In this document: piece by piece, positions 1 through 7,532 of the stretch
How positions within the stretch are numbered: position 1 is the first letter of the stretch
Layout of the letters: each line of letters starts with the position of its first letter
Assembly (NCBI GenBank): GCA_013286075.1
Contig: JABDGJ010000014.1
Span: 1-23,673 of the forward strand
Reading direction: 5' to 3'
From: Chlamydiota bacterium
Lineage (GTDB): Bacteria > Chlamydiota > Chlamydiia > Chlamydiales > Parachlamydiaceae
Length of the DNA: 23,673 bases
Translations under genes and position numbers: made by a program
The notes under the pieces: generated by a model
Seen by the model: only the letters and a program-made list of their open reading frames with translations
Told to the model about the DNA's origin: nothing
Databases searched by the model: none

Positions 1-118
1 TTTTGGAATGAGGAAGGGGACAAGAAATCACAGATTCCATCTTTTCGCAAACAGGTTGACACCCAACAAGAACAAGCATCAACCCGATAAGGAAAAAGAA
101 GCGTGAGTGTTGGCACAT
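1..118 (-). CDS. Lipoprotein, N-terminal fragment (runs off window)
   Basis: An open frame begins at the ATG at 118-116 and runs off the left edge, giving 39 residues. The protein starts MCQHSRF, followed by a hydrophobic stretch (residues 7-18) and the lipobox LVGC ending at Cys20. This is a classical signal peptidase II site, so the product is probably an outer- or inner-membrane lipoprotein. It lies 22 bp downstream of the sctC stop on the same strand and could be the last gene of that operon. The ribosome binding site is poor (only GG directly before the ATG), so the exact start is uncertain. A secretin-linked lipoprotein (pilotin-like) would fit the position, but nothing in the visible part shows that. 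It does not look like the SctJ ring lipoprotein, whose mature N-terminus normally carries an LYxxL-type motif. Confidence 0.5.
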   Translation of the reverse strand, partial: MCQHSRFFFLIGLMLVLVGCQPVCEKMESVISCPLPHSK

Positions 119-140
119 CCTAAGCGTTGAAATTTTATGA

Positions 141-3053
141 TTACCGATAGACATCGCATTGATCATCAGGATCGGTAGACTTAATGTTTCCAAAGTTGAG
201 GGCTTCGTCAAGTTCGTAGTTCCATGATCTTCTGAATTTTTTCTTTTCACGATAGACATCTTGTTGGCGTCGAGTTACATCTTCAATTTCTTCTTCATTG
301 TTTAAAATAAGAGGACGAATGAAGATCATTAGATTTCGCTTCGTGTCTGAGGTAGTCTGTGATTTTCCAACAGCGCCAAGGATAGGAATTCCTCCTAAAC
401 AAGGAATCCGAGTCACACTTCGGATTTCGGTGTCTTGTAACATTCCACTCATAACGACAAAAAAGCCATCTGGAACGTGAACTTTTGTCACGGTACGAGT
501 TTTAGTCAACACAGGAACCAAATTGACGTCGACAACGAGCTGATTCGGACTCGTTGCATTAGCAGAAGCATCTCCATTTGTCGTTTCTTGGAGGATGTCG
601 AGAGTGATAATTCCATTGTTTCCAATCAATGGAGTGACTCGCAGGAGAGTACCAACATCGATAAATTGAAAGTTATTTGTGACTAGAGTGCCGAGCTCAT
701 TTGTAATCGATTGCGTTTTGTATCGATCGGTCCCCCCTACAAAAATCTCAGCTGGATTATTGTCTTCCGTAATGATTTTGGGATTCATGATGATGTCTGT
801 TTTGGCATCAGAATGAATCGCTCTGACTAAGCCTCCAATCGTGTTGTATCGAGTCCCATTATGAGTAAGATGAGTCCCAATGACTGCAGCATTAAATCCC
901 AAACCAGGTCCTAAGAATCCTGAAGCAATAGGCAAAGCACCTGGAAGAGTTTCAGCAACGGCAGCAAGACCACTCGACCCAATAAAACCTTCTTCTCCCG
1001 TGACATTTCCACCGCCAAAGCGATCTATCCAATCGACTCCATATGTCAAAGAATCATCGATATTTGTATTGAGAATCAACATTTCTATAAACACTTGGCG
1101 AAGAGGAACATCAATTTCTTCGATCAATTCCTTGACTTTTTCAAGCGCTGTTGCCGTTCCAGTAAACACAATGGCATTTGATTCTTCTATCCACTGACTG
1201 CTATTGATGGCAGACACAAGATCGATATTTGCCGTTTCCATCATTTGGAGACTTGCTGCAATCTTCCGAAGAGCAACTTCAATCGCATCTCCTTTTCGAT
1301 AGCGGAGTTTGTGGATAAGAAAAAGAGTTCTTTCAATATGTCCTACTGGGAGATCTTGCGACCATCTCGGAGAAGAACCAATGCTTCCAGAAAGAGGTTC
1401 TCTGTTTTCGCCCCCAAAGATAGCACTAGCTCTTCCTTCTCCCTCGAGTGGACGTCCATTGATCCCTCGATTGATTCCTCCGTTGCTTCCTACGGGTTGT
1501 TCCTCAGGAGAAGCAGCTACTCTCCTCACTTTTTCCGTTTCTACCGGTGTGGTGGTGGGATGGAGAGACTCAAGAGAAAGAATTTTTGTTTGTCCTTCAT
1601 TCAAATCTAAATTTTGAAGAATAGCTAATGCTTTTTCGACGATAAAAGAATTCGAAACAATGTAGATGCTATTTGTCACCGTGTGTGGAACGAGCACGAA
1701 CGGATTGCCTTGTGCAATGGGCTCTAAGATTTTTATTGTTAGATCAACGAGAGAATCGACGAAACCATTGCGAACAACGTACTGTCCAATCGTAACCCCG
1801 CTATTAGGAGAATCGAGATTGCGGATCAGTTGGCCAATTTTATTGATATTAGTGACAAGGTCAGTCACAATAAGGTTATTGGAATCACGCAATACTTCAA
1901 TAAGAGAATCATCGGACAATAACGGACGTATAATTTCTCCCAATTTGATGGGATCTAATGTGTTTAATCGAAATACTCGTGTGACTATTTCTGTCTCTCG
2001 ATCGTTGATCGCTTCCGTTCCGTCGATTATAATCCGGGCAGGAGCGCGAACTTTTGGGTTCCGATGAATAAGTAGGTTATTTCCTTGCTCTAGTAAAGAA
2101 AGATCCCGAATTTTAAGTTCTTGGAGTAGAGCTGCCATAAGATTTTCAATCGTGGTTGCCTCTTCCGATACAATCGTCACATTAAATTGGAGATCTTCTT
2201 CATCAAAGACAAAATTCTTATTCGAAATACGGCTGATGAATCGAATATACTCAATCATTGAAACATTATTGAAATTGATCAAAATTTCTTTTAGTGCTGG
2301 GGTAGCAGCCGGAGCTAAAGAAGAAGGGCGACCAGGTTGCAAAATTGTTGCATTAGATTGATTCACTCCCCCTTTTTGACCCATTTCTCTTGCACTTCTC
2401 TCTTTTGAGCGTTGCCCCGTAGTTTGGGTAGATTGAGTTTGAGTGGCTTGTTGTGATTCCACCTGGGAAGGAGTAGAGGGTTCGGCAGAGCCTTGGTCGG
2501 TAGGGTGGGCAAAAAAAACATTTTCTGCCACTCGACCAAGCGAAGATAAAGGAGCTTCTTCTTCCCCTGTTCTGATGATTTGATTTCTTTCTTGTCCGGT
2601 TTCAAGAGAATAAGATGTAGCTCGCCCTTGTTCGCTCAAAGGATGTTGCGCAAGATTTCCTTTTCGTTCTGTTTCAAAAAGGGTCACATTTCGATTTTCT
2701 AATGAAATACATTCATCATATGGCTCTATGTCTTCAAAATCTCCGTCGGGTGACATAGGAAAGAATGCATCTGCATTTTCATACACAACCCCTTCGTTAT
2801 CAAAATTTGTATTCGGATCAAAAGAATAAGGATTCGGCAAAAAATCACCTGACTCTTCAAAAGGAGGGAGTTCGCTTTGATCTAAAAATATTTCTTCGTC
2901 GTCTGGAATCCCTTCTCCGTTTTCGCACTCAAAAGGAGGGTATTCGGAAAGAAAAGGGTATTCGTCTTGTGAAAATAGATGAGGTCTTTGGTAAAAAAAG
3001 AACATCACCGTGGCAATATTCACAAATCGAAAGAGGAAATAGAACTTCTTCAT
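141..3053 (-). CDS. sctC: T3SS outer-membrane secretin SctC (CdsC)
   Basis: The product forms the gated outer-membrane ring of the injectisome. The 970-aa protein is close in length to Chlamydia CdsC (about 920 aa). It starts MKKFYFLFRF with a hydrophobic segment (residues 5-22) that looks like a Sec signal. Residues 30-255 are an acidic, then Ser/Thr/Gln-rich, low-complexity region. Short secretin periplasmic domains follow at about 256-335, 355-415 and 422-485. A Gly/Arg-rich linker occupies about 500-570, another N-domain 575-650, and the secretin barrel about 655-918. The barrel holds the family signature VPDGFFVVMSGM (860-871) followed by IPCLGGIPILGA. The C-terminal 50 residues are charged and could bind a pilotin. 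It is the last apparatus gene of the sctQ-pkn5-sctC unit. The Shine-Dalgarno is weak, but the signal peptide supports this start. Confidence 0.95.
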   Translation of the reverse strand: MKKFYFLFRFVNIATVMFFFYQRPHLFSQDEYPFLSEYPPFECENGEGIPDDEEIFLDQSELPPFEESGDFLPNPYSFDPNTNFDNEGVVYENADAFFPMSPDGDFEDIEPYDECISLENRNVTLFETERKGNLAQHPLSEQGRATSYSLETGQERNQIIRTGEEEAPLSSLGRVAENVFFAHPTDQGSAEPSTPSQVESQQATQTQSTQTTGQRSKERSAREMGQKGGVNQSNATILQPGRPSSLAPAATPALKEILINFNNVSMIEYIRFISRISNKNFVFDEEDLQFNVTIVSEEATTIENLMAALLQELKIRDLSLLEQGNNLLIHRNPKVRAPARIIIDGTEAINDRETEIVTRVFRLNTLDPIKLGEIIRPLLSDDSLIEVLRDSNNLIVTDLVTNINKIGQLIRNLDSPNSGVTIGQYVVRNGFVDSLVDLTIKILEPIAQGNPFVLVPHTVTNSIYIVSNSFIVEKALAILQNLDLNEGQTKILSLESLHPTTTPVETEKVRRVAASPEEQPVGSNGGINRGINGRPLEGEGRASAIFGGENREPLSGSIGSSPRWSQDLPVGHIERTLFLIHKLRYRKGDAIEVALRKIAASLQMMETANIDLVSAINSSQWIEESNAIVFTGTATALEKVKELIEEIDVPLRQVFIEMLILNTNIDDSLTYGVDWIDRFGGGNVTGEEGFIGSSGLAAVAETLPGALPIASGFLGPGLGFNAAVIGTHLTHNGTRYNTIGGLVRAIHSDAKTDIIMNPKIITEDNNPAEIFVGGTDRYKTQSITNELGTLVTNNFQFIDVGTLLRVTPLIGNNGIITLDILQETTNGDASANATSPNQLVVDVNLVPVLTKTRTVTKVHVPDGFFVVMSGMLQDTEIRSVTRIPCLGGIPILGAVGKSQTTSDTKRNLMIFIRPLILNNEEEIEDVTRRQQDVYREKKKFRRSWNYELDEALNFGNIKSTDPDDQCDVYR

Positions 3054-3079
3054 GGTATTTATCGAATTGCCTTCTTGGA

Positions 3080-3109
3080 AAATATCTACAAATGGTCTTC
3101 TAGATATTT
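3080..3109. other. AT-rich inverted repeat between pkn5 and sctC
   Basis: Perfect 9-bp arms, AAATATCTA at 3080-3088 and TAGATATTT at 3101-3109, are separated by 12 bases in the 90-bp gap between pkn5 and sctC. In the transcript this would form a hairpin upstream of the sctC start. No T-run follows it on the minus strand, so it is not a clear terminator. A role in mRNA processing or stability is possible but not shown. Confidence 0.35.
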
Positions 3110-3143
3110 CAAAGTTTCCGATTTATTGTCACGAAAAAGATCG

Positions 3144-4721
3144 TTATTTTTTTCTGAAAAGATTTAAAAATACTACCGATTGCTCTTCTTTGGAACGACT
3201 TAAATTAATTTTTATTCTTCTTAAAATGGCATCAGCTTGGCGCTGAGGAGAAGAGAGGGGATTTTCATCCAAGGTAGTTCGCAATTCTTCTTGTGTAAAG
3301 ACTTCTTGTTTTCCCGAAGGACCTAAAGAAGTATAAAAAATGAGAGTATCACCGATATTCCAGGGCGAAGTAGTATCAGAAAATGTCGCGCGAGCATCGG
3401 ACCCCACATAAGAATTGTCAGAAATGATTTTTGTGAGTTGAGCATCAGGCGCTTGAATCCATAATTCGCCACATTGACAAGAAATAAAACGAATAAGATT
3501 CTTATCGGGAATCAATAACAAATAGCTAAATAAAAAAAATTGTTTCATCGGATCTTCTACCAGAAGAGAATTTAACACACCGACCATTTTTTCTGGAGAC
3601 TGAAATAGTTGACAAAGAGCTCTCACCATTCCACGCAAAACAGAGGAATACACAATACCAGGAGATCCTTTGATCGAGGGTTCTCCCATGATAATTCCGT
3701 ATGTATGATCTGGTAGGATAAAGAAATCGTAATAAAGACTGGAATTTCCAAGGCTTTTATAGGTGACTAAACCAATATCTATTTGAGGCCAAAAAGGGGG
3801 TGTAGAAGGGACTAAGGAATGCTGTGCGTAGCGCAAACTTTCTGAAAGATCGCTCAGAGGGTCCAGTGCCTTGTTTTCGGCGGATAAGGCAGGTGAATGC
3901 AAATAAGCTGAGATATCGGCCATAAAGTCGACAATATCTTGGTAACGGTCAGCTGGATTTTGCTGCAATGATTTGGCAAGAATCTTTTGCAGACCTTTTG
4001 GCATAATGGAAAGATGAAGGTGTCCATGACTCAATTTACCAAGGACTAACTCATATGTAATAATTCCCAAAGAATAAATATCCGAAGGATATGATGTCGA
4101 AGCAGGGTCTATTTTTTGTTCGGGACTCATATAAATAGGAGTACCAATGAGACGTTGTTTTGGCTCAAGAGTTGGGTTATCTGTCAGCAATTGCGCTATT
4201 CCAAAATCGATGACTTTAATTCCCCCACTATCTGTGACAAGAATATTTTCTGGTTTAAGGTCTCGATGAATAATTCCGTGCGCATGAAGATGGCATAAAG
4301 CCATAGAAATTTCCATGACCAACTCTAAAGCATGTTTCAAAGAAATTAGATTCCGGGATAAATAGTGTCGAAGCGATATACCCTGAATAAATTCCATCGC
4401 GATGTATAATCCCCCTTCCCATTCGCCTTGCCCATAGAGTTTAACGATATTTGGATGATCTGCTAAGGCAATGATGGCCGCCTCGCGCAAAAAACGTTGG
4501 ACCATTTCTGGATTTGAAAGGAATTCTGGAAAAAGAACTTTGATTGTAATCGGATCTTTTGTTTCAGAATGAGTAGCTAAGTAAAGAAAACTCATCCCCC
4601 CTTTTTCTAACAAGGCTTCAATTTTGTAAGGACCAATTTTTTCAGGAAGAAGCGTTTTAGGAAAGGATTTGACCGAAATGCTTGGATAGGTTCTGAATTT
4701 ATGAAAATCTGGTTCAACCAT
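3144..4721 (-). CDS. pkn5: Ser/Thr protein kinase Pkn5 with C-terminal phosphatase-like domain
   Basis: This is a Hanks-type kinase encoded inside the T3SS operon, at the position of Chlamydia pkn5 (CT673). The kinase domain covers about residues 30-275. It has the VAIK-type lysine K61 (ITIKVL), the helix-C glutamate E80, HRDLKPEN at 152-159, DFG at 172-174 and GTPIYMSPEQ at 193-202. The catalytic set is therefore complete. The glycine loop reads LEKGGMSFLY, so its first glycine is Glu. Residues about 308-525 resemble a SpoIIE/PPM phosphatase fold: YYDFFILPD (330-338), MGEPSIKG (345-352), CGELWI (417-422) and GDTLIFYTS (457-465). The metal-binding Asp positions are replaced (GDVSG-like becomes GEPSI, TDG becomes TSL, the terminal DD becomes EE), so this half is probably a pseudophosphatase. 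The gene overlaps sctQ by 8 bp, implying coupled translation. No signal peptide or membrane segment is visible. Confidence 0.9.
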   Translation of the reverse strand: MVEPDFHKFRTYPSISVKSFPKTLLPEKIGPYKIEALLEKGGMSFLYLATHSETKDPITIKVLFPEFLSNPEMVQRFLREAAIIALADHPNIVKLYGQGEWEGGLYIAMEFIQGISLRHYLSRNLISLKHALELVMEISMALCHLHAHGIIHRDLKPENILVTDSGGIKVIDFGIAQLLTDNPTLEPKQRLIGTPIYMSPEQKIDPASTSYPSDIYSLGIITYELVLGKLSHGHLHLSIMPKGLQKILAKSLQQNPADRYQDIVDFMADISAYLHSPALSAENKALDPLSDLSESLRYAQHSLVPSTPPFWPQIDIGLVTYKSLGNSSLYYDFFILPDHTYGIIMGEPSIKGSPGIVYSSVLRGMVRALCQLFQSPEKMVGVLNSLLVEDPMKQFFLFSYLLLIPDKNLIRFISCQCGELWIQAPDAQLTKIISDNSYVGSDARATFSDTTSPWNIGDTLIFYTSLGPSGKQEVFTQEELRTTLDENPLSSPQRQADAILRRIKINLSRSKEEQSVVFLNLFRKK

Positions 4722-5949
4722 GATGATCGTTTTGTTGTGTATGAGGCATTCCTAATTCCATAATTCTTACCCCCATTACTTCTCCCATCCGAACGAGTTC
4801 CCCTCTTCCTACGAGCTGCCCATTCACAGTAATATCTACACCATTTTCTGGACTGACAGGAATTTCTAAAAAATTGCCTGGTTCTAATTGCAAAAACTTT
4901 TCCATGCTCATTCGAATTTTACCTATTTCTACTATCAACTGGATAGGAATATCTTGAGTAGAAATGGGAGTAGTTTTTGAGATTTCTTCTGTGATGGGAT
5001 CTTCTTCTTCCCATTCAGTTACTTCTTCGATCTCCTCTTCCTCAATTTCCACTTCTTCTGTTTCTTCTTCAGGCGACTCATCTTCATCTTTACTATTGGA
5101 ATACATACGATCTACCTCATCTACATGTGGAAATTCCAGGATTTTAAGAGTTTTCTGTTTCATTTTTGCCCGCAATAAAGTCTTTCCATTGAGTTGGAGA
5201 AGAACCTGCCCCTCTAAATTTTCTGGATGTAGAAAAGACCGATCTAAAAGAATACAATCCCCCAGCTGGATTGATTTCCACTCCGATAAGAGAAGATCTG
5301 TTTTTCCCACAATGACCCTTATATCAATAGGGGCTACTGCAGATAATTGTTGGGAAAGAGAAGTGGCACGAGCTTTTTTAGCAAAATGATTGACCCAAGA
5401 ATTGCGTAAATCAGGAGAAATGATCAATCTTCCATATATCTGTTGCTCTTGGATAGAAATAGAGATGTCCCAGCAGAGCGAATCTTGAGGATCAAAGTGA
5501 TTTGATTGGTGTAAAATAGGGCGAAGTTCACGATCGAAAGAAACCTGAGACATCTGATAAAGCGCTTCAATGGCTAAAAATCGATAAAAACTTTCATTTA
5601 AAACAAGATTATCTAACGGAAGAGTGTGGGATTCTTTTGTCAAAAGAATGGAAGTCAATAAGGCAATATCTTGCTTAGCCATAATCCATACTCCCTCTCC
5701 TTTGCAAGGGGGAATAGAGAAAACAAGAGGCACTGGGGAATCACCCAATCCTTCGGTGAGATCTTCTTTGCTCTTCCACACCATCCCTTTCGGAACAATC
5801 TCTAGCTCTTTTCTATCTAACGCTTTTCCTAGACGCATGGAAAAATCACCCCAAGGAAAAGGGGGAGAAGACCCTGTTAAAGGGCTTGTATCGAGTTGAT
5901 ACAAGTTTCGACTTACTTCGCGCACTAAATGATAAAAATGAGAAGACAT
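4714..5949 (-). CDS. sctQ: T3SS cytoplasmic ring (sorting platform) protein SctQ (CdsQ)
   Basis: SctQ is the FliM/FliN-like subunit of the cytoplasmic sorting platform that receives chaperone-effector complexes. The 411-aa protein has an N-terminal region without a clear motif (1-200), a first SpoA-type beta domain at about 205-275, a strongly acidic Glu-rich linker (about 288-325), and a second SpoA domain at about 333-400. The second domain includes VEIGKIRMSMEKFLQLEPG and a Gly-rich turn VNGQLVGRGELV, typical of FliN. It matches CT672 in position (before pkn5), and its 3' end overlaps the pkn5 start by 8 bp. Its usual upstream neighbour sctP is separated from it here by two plus-strand genes, so it needs its own promoter. 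A good internal start lies just before the acidic linker. Confidence 0.93.
   Translation of the reverse strand: MSSHFYHLVREVSRNLYQLDTSPLTGSSPPFPWGDFSMRLGKALDRKELEIVPKGMVWKSKEDLTEGLGDSPVPLVFSIPPCKGEGVWIMAKQDIALLTSILLTKESHTLPLDNLVLNESFYRFLAIEALYQMSQVSFDRELRPILHQSNHFDPQDSLCWDISISIQEQQIYGRLIISPDLRNSWVNHFAKKARATSLSQQLSAVAPIDIRVIVGKTDLLLSEWKSIQLGDCILLDRSFLHPENLEGQVLLQLNGKTLLRAKMKQKTLKILEFPHVDEVDRMYSNSKDEDESPEEETEEVEIEEEEIEEVTEWEEEDPITEEISKTTPISTQDIPIQLIVEIGKIRMSMEKFLQLEPGNFLEIPVSPENGVDITVNGQLVGRGELVRMGEVMGVRIMELGMPHTQQNDHHG
5104..5118 (-). promoter_or_regulatory. Internal Shine-Dalgarno and ATG in sctQ (predicted SctQ-C start)
   Basis: On the minus strand GAGGT (5118-5114) sits 7 bases before an in-frame ATG (5106-5104), which is Met282 of SctQ. 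Starting there would give a 130-aa product containing the acidic linker and the C-terminal SpoA domain only. In Yersinia, Salmonella and Shigella sctQ makes such a short form by internal initiation, and it assembles with the full-length protein. The site is seen in sequence; its use here is inferred. Confidence 0.6.
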
Positions 5950-5985
5950 TGTTTTTCTTGAAAAATAGTAGGACTGTCTGTTTTT

Positions 5986-6014
5986 ACTATATCGATCCTT
6001 GGAAATTCCGTAAA
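5986..6014 (-). promoter_or_regulatory. Predicted sigma70-type promoter for sctQ-pkn5-sctC
   Basis: On the minus strand TTTACG (6014-6009) and TATAGT (5991-5986) are separated by 17 bases. The -10 matches 5 of 6 consensus positions and the -35 matches 4 of 6. Transcription would begin around 5980, about 30 bases before the sctQ start. A promoter is expected here because sctQ is cut off from sctP by the two opposing genes. Confidence 0.45.
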
Positions 6015-6107
6015 TTGTCTTTATTGTTTATATGGTACGAATCTCATAAACATCTTTCTTGTTCATAAATATTTGATTTCTAATCAGTAACAATATATTT
6101 AGTTATA

Positions 6108-6130
6108 AAAAGGGGATAAAAGGGGATAAT
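6108..6130 (+). promoter_or_regulatory. Tandem ribosome binding site of the 466-aa gene
   Basis: The 10-base unit AAAAGGGGAT occurs twice in a row (6108-6117 and 6118-6127) directly before the ATG at 6131. The second copy places its G-run 5 bases from the start codon, a workable Shine-Dalgarno spacing, and so supports this start. The duplication looks like a small tandem copy of the ribosome binding site. No convincing -35/-10 pair was found upstream on the plus strand. Confidence 0.5.
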
Positions 6131-7531
6131 ATGTTTTACAATAATATAGGGAGAAAAGAAACTCCCATCATACACTATCTTCATGAAGTCACAGAAATGG
6201 GTGAAAGAGAGCAAAATTCTGAATTTGTGAAAATCATTTACACGTCGGGTCTAGAACTTTGTGGTAAACTATCTGTATCAGTGTCTGCACTCAATGATCG
6301 GGTAGAAATCCAACTCCCCCTTGTTCAGTCCACTTCTTCGCGACACTTACGCTATCAAAAACGTTCGATTAATATAAACCAAATCGCTTCTCTCCATCGT
6401 TTGGACAATTCTTACTTTCCCAAACTCATATCCAATTGGGTAAATAGGGATGTAATGCAAGATGAGATTTGGCTCGTTCAGCTGATTACTAAAGACACAC
6501 GTACCCGAAAAGGAGAAAAAATTATCGGAGCTCTTCGAGCAGCCAGTGCAGAATACCAAATTGGTACCGATGTACATCCTATTTCTTTTGATATTCAAGA
6601 AGATCCTCTTTTGCATGAGCAAGACCGATCTTTCAGCATTGCCGATGTAGCTTCTATGAGTCTAATCTATAATAATAGCCAAGTTTCTCCAGAATTAGTT
6701 GGGCCTGTAGACGCATTGTCACACTACATAGGGGAAAAACCGACTTTTATTATCTGGACATACATTGAAGAAATGGAAAAAAATATTCCGTCAAATTGGT
6801 GCGATTATTTGTTAAATCCAAAAAATCGAAAAGAAATTTTAAAAATAGATTTACAAGAAAAACAAATTAACAATATTTCTAGTTTTTTTCGCAAATTAAT
6901 GAAATCGAGATTAATTCCTACCGATAGAAACGGATATTCACATTTTTTTAAGCTAACAAAGAAATCAAAAGAAGAAATAAGTGGCAGATTATATTCTTTC
7001 TCCTATTCTCATATAGGAATTCGAACTCCAATTATTGATTATACAGAATCAGATCAATCTGATAAGCGCTGGATCGCTTCTGATGAAATTGATTCTATCA
7101 CCCTCTTAGATCGATTTTATGCTCCAAAACTGGCTCACGATTGGTCTCATAGAAATAAGGGTGATTTATGGCTTATTTGCATCATACTCGGAAATGAAAA
7201 AGTAATCGGTCTTCTTAGAGGAATCAACGAGCAATACCAAGAAGACTGCCAACGACCTATTACTTTTCAAATCCAAGTGTATCCAAATGTTGGTTTTTAT
7301 ACCCATTATCAAATAAATGATTTCAATGAAATCTCTTTATTATATAGCAGTGAATCTTATGAACAAGAAAAGGAAGTTGCGCATAAAACGATTCGAGCAA
7401 TACTGAATCTCCACTTACCTACCGTTTTAACATCCTTGCTTTGCGAATATTTTCATGGTTTACCTGAAAATATTCCCACAGAATGGTGCGATTATTTGAA
7501 GAATTTGGAAAATAACAAGAAGAAAAAATAA
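6131..7531 (+). CDS. Unknown repeat protein (two copies of a ~200-residue unit) inserted in the T3SS block
   Basis: Not recognised as a known family. The 466-aa protein has no signal peptide or membrane segment. It contains two copies of one unit, at about 31-228 and 270-456. Each copy has a first beta-rich segment ending in a DI/EI-x-SI/L motif, then a linker with PKL-x3-W (97-103, 332-338), and a second segment with WLV/WLI, an IIGAL/VIGLL turn, and PISF/PITF (150-153, 376-379). Each ends in IPSNWCDYL (219-227) or IPTEWCDYL (448-456). The segments resemble Sm/SH3-like barrels in pattern only. The next gene is a third copy of the unit. Both genes are plus-strand and split sctP from sctQ, which are adjacent in Chlamydia trachomatis (CT671-CT672). 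The region is visibly more AT-rich than its neighbours. A secreted effector or a T3SS accessory protein are both possible; neither is demonstrated. Confidence 0.8.
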   Translation: MFYNNIGRKETPIIHYLHEVTEMGEREQNSEFVKIIYTSGLELCGKLSVSVSALNDRVEIQLPLVQSTSSRHLRYQKRSININQIASLHRLDNSYFPKLISNWVNRDVMQDEIWLVQLITKDTRTRKGEKIIGALRAASAEYQIGTDVHPISFDIQEDPLLHEQDRSFSIADVASMSLIYNNSQVSPELVGPVDALSHYIGEKPTFIIWTYIEEMEKNIPSNWCDYLLNPKNRKEILKIDLQEKQINNISSFFRKLMKSRLIPTDRNGYSHFFKLTKKSKEEISGRLYSFSYSHIGIRTPIIDYTESDQSDKRWIASDEIDSITLLDRFYAPKLAHDWSHRNKGDLWLICIILGNEKVIGLLRGINEQYQEDCQRPITFQIQVYPNVGFYTHYQINDFNEISLLYSSESYEQEKEVAHKTIRAILNLHLPTVLTSLLCEYFHGLPENIPTEWCDYLKNLENNKKKK

Positions 7532-7532
7532 A

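Noticed and set aside
880..1617. Several plus-strand frames of 100-120 residues opposite sctC
   Set aside because: They are shadows of a well-supported secretin gene, with no start signals and unlikely protein composition.
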